Assembly: GCF_009392895.1 (NCBI RefSeq)
Contig: NZ_CP045488.1
Location: 806,001 to 870,000, forward strand
DNA: 64,000 nt
Direction of reading: 5' to 3'
Source: Natronorubrum aibiense
GTDB taxonomy: Archaea > Halobacteriota > Halobacteria > Halobacteriales > Natrialbaceae
Position numbers and translations under genes: made by a program. Shown here in pieces: positions 60,613 to 64,000 of the stretch. Within the stretch, counting starts at the first letter, position 1; the number at the start of each line of letters is the position of its first letter. Under the pieces are notes generated by a model. It was not told the origin of the DNA. It was given only the letters and a program-made list of their open reading frames with translations, and ran no database searches.

Positions 60613-61512
60613 TTACGAATCTCCGTTCGTTGTCGGGTCGAAGGACTCGACTAACCATGCCGCCAGCCCGTCGAGGCCAGGGAAGAGCGTCCGGTGGTTG
60701 ACGTTCGACTGGGTGAGTTTCTCCCGGAACGTCCGTTTTTTCTCGGCCGGGATGATGACTCTCCGGAAGAACTCCGGGTGGGTCTCGAGCCATTTGTCCA
60801 TCGGCTGCTGAGGGTCGGCCGGAAACCAACTCGAAAAGAGTGCTCCTTGGTTGGCAATCCGCTGGTCGATCGGTGGTGGTTCGAAGAACACTGCATACGG
60901 CTCTGGGTGCTGGTTGATGAATTCCGTCACGATTGCGTTGATCTCTAACAGGCTTGCCGACCCAGTGCGCACGTGAGCCTGTGCCGTCTCCTCACCGCTC
61001 CCCTCGAGTATCATTTCGATCCCTGCTTCCAGCAGATCGATGTCGAGCATCTCGGTCTCTGCCAGCTCACAGACGTCCTGTAGACTGTCCGGCAGGTGTT
61101 CGTGAGCAGCTGCGTAGTCCACGACGAGCACTTCCCCATCGACGTCGGGATCACCACCTGTCGCGAAGTACGTCGCTACCAGTGGCGAATACGTCCAGTC
61201 GAGGAGCCGCGTCGGAAGCCCGTGGTGTTGTGCGAGCGACTGAAGACGAGGGAACGATTCCGGTTCGTCGATGAACTGTTGGGCATACTTGTTGAACGCT
61301 CGCAAGAGGTGGATCTCCAGTTGCCACTCGCCAGTGGTGCCGACGAATCGTTGGAGAGAGGTCTGGAGCGTGTATGCCTCGTTGGAGTGCCCACGGAATA
61401 CCTCCGACGTATGATACTGGCTGCTTGATTCCTCGGGCAACCCCTCGTAGAGGAGTCGCTGAAGGGTCTGCCAGTCTTCGGCCCGGTCGACCGTCACGCT
61501 ACCGTTCGCCAT
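60613..61512 (-). CDS. FRG domain-containing protein
   Basis: The 299-residue protein carries an FRG domain (about residues 33-130) with 'SEVFRGHSNEAYTLQTSLQR', the Phe-Arg-Gly motif near the start, and 'LAQHHGLPTRLLDWTYSPLV' followed by 'YFATGGDPDVDGEVLVVDY'. FRG proteins occur in phage-defence contexts and are a predicted toxin-like or enzyme domain. It lies between two DUF1254 paralogues, all on the minus strand, and may be an insertion into that array. No partner antitoxin gene is evident. Confidence 0.85.
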   Translation of the reverse strand: MANGSVTVDRAEDWQTLQRLLYEGLPEESSSQYHTSEVFRGHSNEAYTLQTSLQRFVGTTGEWQLEIHLLRAFNKYAQQFIDEPESFPRLQSLAQHHGLPTRLLDWTYSPLVATYFATGGDPDVDGEVLVVDYAAAHEHLPDSLQDVCELAETEMLDIDLLEAGIEMILEGSGEETAQAHVRTGSASLLEINAIVTEFINQHPEPYAVFFEPPPIDQRIANQGALFSSWFPADPQQPMDKWLETHPEFFRRVIIPAEKKRTFREKLTQSNVNHRTLFPGLDGLAAWLVESFDPTTNGDS

Positions 61513-61848
61513 ACTGGTAAAACGAGTGCTAACAAGTTATAGTGCGAGGCAGCGCTCGTCACCGCACCCTGAAGTCCGGATGCTGACGCCGAACGACGGG
61601 TCACCCCATGGTGAGTGCACGATCAGGTCCACGGACAGACCCACCCGCAGTGAATAAGGCTGGTGGCGCAAGCGAAGGAGCAGAGGGTCTTCGACTATGG
61701 TTCGAACGGGATCGGTGTCGAGACTGGCCTGTTAGACACAGCGCATACGTTCAGCACGCCCGTCAGCACAAAACGGAAGTCAAGACCACGGTCGATAGCG
61801 CGCCGACTCGGTTGTACTGGCCAACACAGTCGAATCCGCGCTCCTGTC
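61513..61848. other. Intergenic region between FRG gene and DUF1254 copy 2
   Basis: The 336-bp stretch has no supportable gene. It has a sharp AT-rich patch just upstream of the FRG start (about 61515-61545), where that gene's promoter probably lies. The rest is GC-rich without a motif I can name. Confidence 0.45.
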
Positions 61849-63000
61849 TCACTCGAGTGGCTCGGCTTCGGGGAACTGATAGCTTCCATCGAGAACCTCC
61901 TCACGTGGTCGGTAGAGTCGGACGATATAGCGCCATCCTTCCGGAGTGTAGAGGAAGTTCGGTTGATCGGGGTCACCGCCGAGGTGTACCGTGACAGTAC
62001 CGTCATCGTCCCGTTCTGCGGTCACGTTGTTAACCGAGTACGCGTCGTACTCGTTCTCCTCGAGCAACCAGTCGCTGCTGTAGACGGTGACCGACCAGAA
62101 CGCGTCAACGGGGACAGTATCCGGTTCGTCGACGGTGAGTGTGTACGGTGTTTCGCCGTCGTTCTGTTCGGGATACCGCATCACTAGTAACGACTCCCAC
62201 TCAGGAAGTCCGCCAACCCCGAACGCCGCGGAGCCGATGTAATGCTTGACGGGGTCAACTTCGTCGACATCGCCATAGACGCCTCCTAAGTCGTCCATTG
62301 TCTCTCCGACCGTGATGAGCGCCGCCTGGAGTTCTTCGAACGATTCTTGATCCCAGTTGGGAATCTCGAACGATCCCGACGATTGTTGACGTACCGTCGT
62401 TTCGTCCTGTAGTCTATGAACTTCGTTCACATCATCTGAATCATTCAGGTCGACAAACGTGCGCATGAGGGCACTGACATACTGCGTTCCGATCTCATCC
62501 TGCGTCAACGTGTACTCGCCGGGATCAGAGAGAACCCCTTTCACGTACTGATCTTGGTTGGTAAGAACTATCGACTGGTATCGGTCACCGGTGTCCGGTT
62601 TCGTGATGGTAACCGGCTCGGTTAGGTCGAATATTCCCCACGAGTAAAGCACCTCATGATTTGGTGCCTTTGGTTGGTTGACCTGCTCCTCTATGGGGGG
62701 AATATCTCGGTAGTGCTTGAACTCGCCAAATCCGTCGATTTCGACATGTGATTCGAAGTAGTCATCTGCTTGGGCGCGTAGGAAGTTCTCCCACGTCACT
62801 GGGATTGGTTCGTCATCCGCTGACGTCTCGCTTTCAGCCTGCTGGGTGTTCGCCACCGAGGCGGTTTGGCTGGCAGTGGCGCTGCCACCACCCAGCGCGA
62901 GCATTCCGGCGAGACCCGCCCCGCGAAGTGCGTTTCGGCGCGTTGCCCGCAGCAGTTCGGAACTCGATTCTGGCGTCGTGTGGTTTGTCTCTTTGCTCAT
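61849..63000 (-). CDS. DUF1254/DUF1214 domain protein, Tat-type signal (copy 2)
   Basis: The 383-residue paralogue of copy 1 is similar along its whole length, from the signal ('TRRNALRGAGLAGMLALGG') to the end ('LYTPEGWRYIVRLYRPREEV'). In between it shows 'VPVTWENFLRAQADDYFESH'-type and 'EVLYSWGIFDLTEPVTITKP' segments. The upstream region is also duplicated. The two must come from a gene duplication including the promoter. Both retain the family core, so neither looks broken. Confidence 0.88.
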   Translation of the reverse strand: MSKETNHTTPESSSELLRATRRNALRGAGLAGMLALGGGSATASQTASVANTQQAESETSADDEPIPVTWENFLRAQADDYFESHVEIDGFGEFKHYRDIPPIEEQVNQPKAPNHEVLYSWGIFDLTEPVTITKPDTGDRYQSIVLTNQDQYVKGVLSDPGEYTLTQDEIGTQYVSALMRTFVDLNDSDDVNEVHRLQDETTVRQQSSGSFEIPNWDQESFEELQAALITVGETMDDLGGVYGDVDEVDPVKHYIGSAAFGVGGLPEWESLLVMRYPEQNDGETPYTLTVDEPDTVPVDAFWSVTVYSSDWLLEENEYDAYSVNNVTAERDDDGTVTVHLGGDPDQPNFLYTPEGWRYIVRLYRPREEVLDGSYQFPEAEPLE

Positions 63001-63317
63001 GACTCGTATCTCTCTGAGTGGCCCACAGCAGCGGTTGAGGCCGACTCACACGTTCGCACTCCAGCAGTCCATATAATTTAGTGTCGATACTGGGGAATAG
63101 TTTCATGTCATGATGATAGTGGTAGATGGATGACCATCTCTGAGCTCTCGATCGACTATTTATACCTGTAGTGAGAGATCATAAACATCAGTTCGTGCTG
63201 CATTCGCGCCTTCCATTCAGCAGACTCTGATCGAACTCCCGAGTCGCTGTCAAAAACGGCGTACTGGACGCAGAAAACGCAAGCCAACTGTCTGGTTGGA
63301 GATGACGGTAGAAGGTG
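63001..63317. other. Intergenic region with the promoter of DUF1254 copy 2
   Basis: It holds the TATA box described at 63071-63078 and an AT-rich stretch to about 63200. No gene is seen between copy 2 and the end of copy 3. Confidence 0.5.
63071..63078 (-). promoter_or_regulatory. TATA box for DUF1254 copy 2
   Basis: ATATAATT on the plus strand, about 75 nt upstream of ATG 63000. The surrounding bases match those upstream of copy 1. Confidence 0.55.
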
Positions 63318-64000
63318 TCACTCTTCTACAGGGACGACTTCGGGCATGTCGTAGGAGCCGTCGACCACCGACCAACGGGGACCGTAGAACCGCGCCGCGA
63401 ATCGCATATCTCCCTCGGGAGCAGGCAGCCAATTCGTCGCCTGCTCGGGATCGTCCGGTTCCTCATTCTGCACGTAGATGACGAGTTCGTTACCGTCGGT
63501 GTGTAACAGCCCTTCTTCGAGCATGTAGCTGTTAATGCTGTAGCGGTCGAGTTCGTTCTCGACGAAGTAGCCCTGCGCGTCGTAGATCGGAATCTCCCAA
63601 AACTCGGTGACCGGCGGCAGGTCCTCGAGGTCGAACGTGATGGTGTACCGGTTCGACCCGTCCAGTTGCTCGCCGTTCGCGTCGGTGAATTTGAACCCAG
63701 CAACGTGAGACGCGGGCGAATCGGGCCCCGCGAAGCCGAAGTCGGCCACGGCGGCCCGGGTCAACCAGTCGGTTCTGAAGTCCCCTGTGTTCTGAACGAC
63801 GTTCCAGCCGTTCATGTCTACCACGACGTCGCTGTTGCTCTCCACGACGGTGGCTCTGACGCGCTCGAATCCGCTCTCGAATCCGCTGGTCAGGGCCTCC
63901 TGGACGTCGGTCTCGAGGGCGGACCAGTCGAACTCCAGTCCCGGGCCGATTCCGACCTGCTCTAGCCGCTCGAGCATCGCAGCCTCCTGGCGGGAGTCGT
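63318..64000 (-). CDS. DUF1254/DUF1214 domain protein (copy 3), N-terminus beyond the window
   Basis: The frame is open to the right edge (about 227 codons seen). Visible are 'RQEAAMLERLEQVGIGPGLE', 'YTITFDLEDLPPVTEFWEIP', 'DAQGYFVENELDRYSINSYM' and 'DMRFAARFYGPRWSVVDGSY', which place it in the DUF1254/DUF1214 family. It is much less similar to copies 1 and 2 than these are to each other. An internal ATG at 63977 is not the natural start, because the homology continues upstream (DSRQEAAM). Confidence 0.85.
   Translation of the reverse strand, partial: DSRQEAAMLERLEQVGIGPGLEFDWSALETDVQEALTSGFESGFERVRATVVESNSDVVVDMNGWNVVQNTGDFRTDWLTRAAVADFGFAGPDSPASHVAGFKFTDANGEQLDGSNRYTITFDLEDLPPVTEFWEIPIYDAQGYFVENELDRYSINSYMLEEGLLHTDGNELVIYVQNEEPDDPEQATNWLPAPEGDMRFAARFYGPRWSVVDGSYDMPEVVPVEE

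Noticed and set aside
1-64000. CRISPR arrays, tRNA and rRNA genes
   Set aside because: No regularly spaced repeats and no cloverleaf or rRNA-like segments were recognised in either strand.

Overview
The window reads as chromosomal DNA of an extremely halophilic archaeon (class Halobacteria). The evidence is high GC, strongly acidic proteins, twin-arginine lipoprotein signals with a Cys lipobox, TATA-type promoters about 27 nt upstream of start codons (leaderless style), and archaeal families such as Lrp/AsnC, FilR1-type regulators, haloarchaeal TnpB and PotABCD-like transporters. Nothing in the sequence fixes the genus.

Layout. 1-12.7 kb: a mixed accessory stretch. It holds a secreted CARDB-like protein cut by the left edge, an ABC-2 permease, a truncated TnpB, an orphan LivJ-type binding protein, two membrane proteins, a holin-like protein, a TauE/SafE + OsmC + SLAC1/TehA group that suggests sulfite or thiol handling, TrmO, a decayed IS6-like transposase, and SufB with a zinc-ribbon protein. 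12.8-47.9 kb: a large catabolic island for cyclic ureides, carbamoyl or lactam-type compounds. It holds a hydantoinase, two SDRs, an N-carbamoylsarcosine-amidase-like hydrolase, an IclR regulator, an N-carbamoyl amino acid hydrolase, an LLM flavoenzyme, an Lrp regulator, two complete HyuA/HyuB pairs, an amidase, an acyl-CoA dehydrogenase, a hydantoin-racemase-like protein, a CoA-transferase, a MaoC hydratase, a polysaccharide-deacetylase/PuuE-like enzyme, a Pot-type ABC transporter (binding protein, two permeases, two ATPases), an asparaginase, a DUF3830 protein and an OsmC protein. Embedded between the two permease genes, on the opposite strand, is a very divergent group II chaperonin (TCP-1/cpn60) homologue that appears to have lost both ATPase aspartates. 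This is the most unusual gene in the window.

48-54 kb: a FilR1-type regulator, a CPA1 Na+/H+ antiporter and a PAS histidine kinase, followed by a graveyard: an IS630-family element inserted in a TnpB relic, then a frameshifted universal-stress-protein fragment. 54-64 kb: a Cys-rich small protein, an ADP-ribosylglycohydrolase, the proline operon proC-proB-proA, a PadR regulator, and three tandem DUF1254/DUF1214 secreted-type proteins with an FRG-domain gene between the first two.

A plausible reading of the island is uptake by the ABC system, ATP-dependent ring opening by HyuAB (or hydrolytic opening by the hydantoinase), removal of the carbamoyl group by the M20 and isochorismatase-fold hydrolases, deamidation by the amidase/asparaginase, and entry of the carbon skeleton through CoA-transferase, acyl-CoA dehydrogenase and MaoC steps. 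The actual substrate cannot be read from the sequence. Several solo hairpins resembling TnpB-element right ends (about 2.1, 6.2, 48.0 and 49.25 kb) show repeated IS200/IS605-type traffic.
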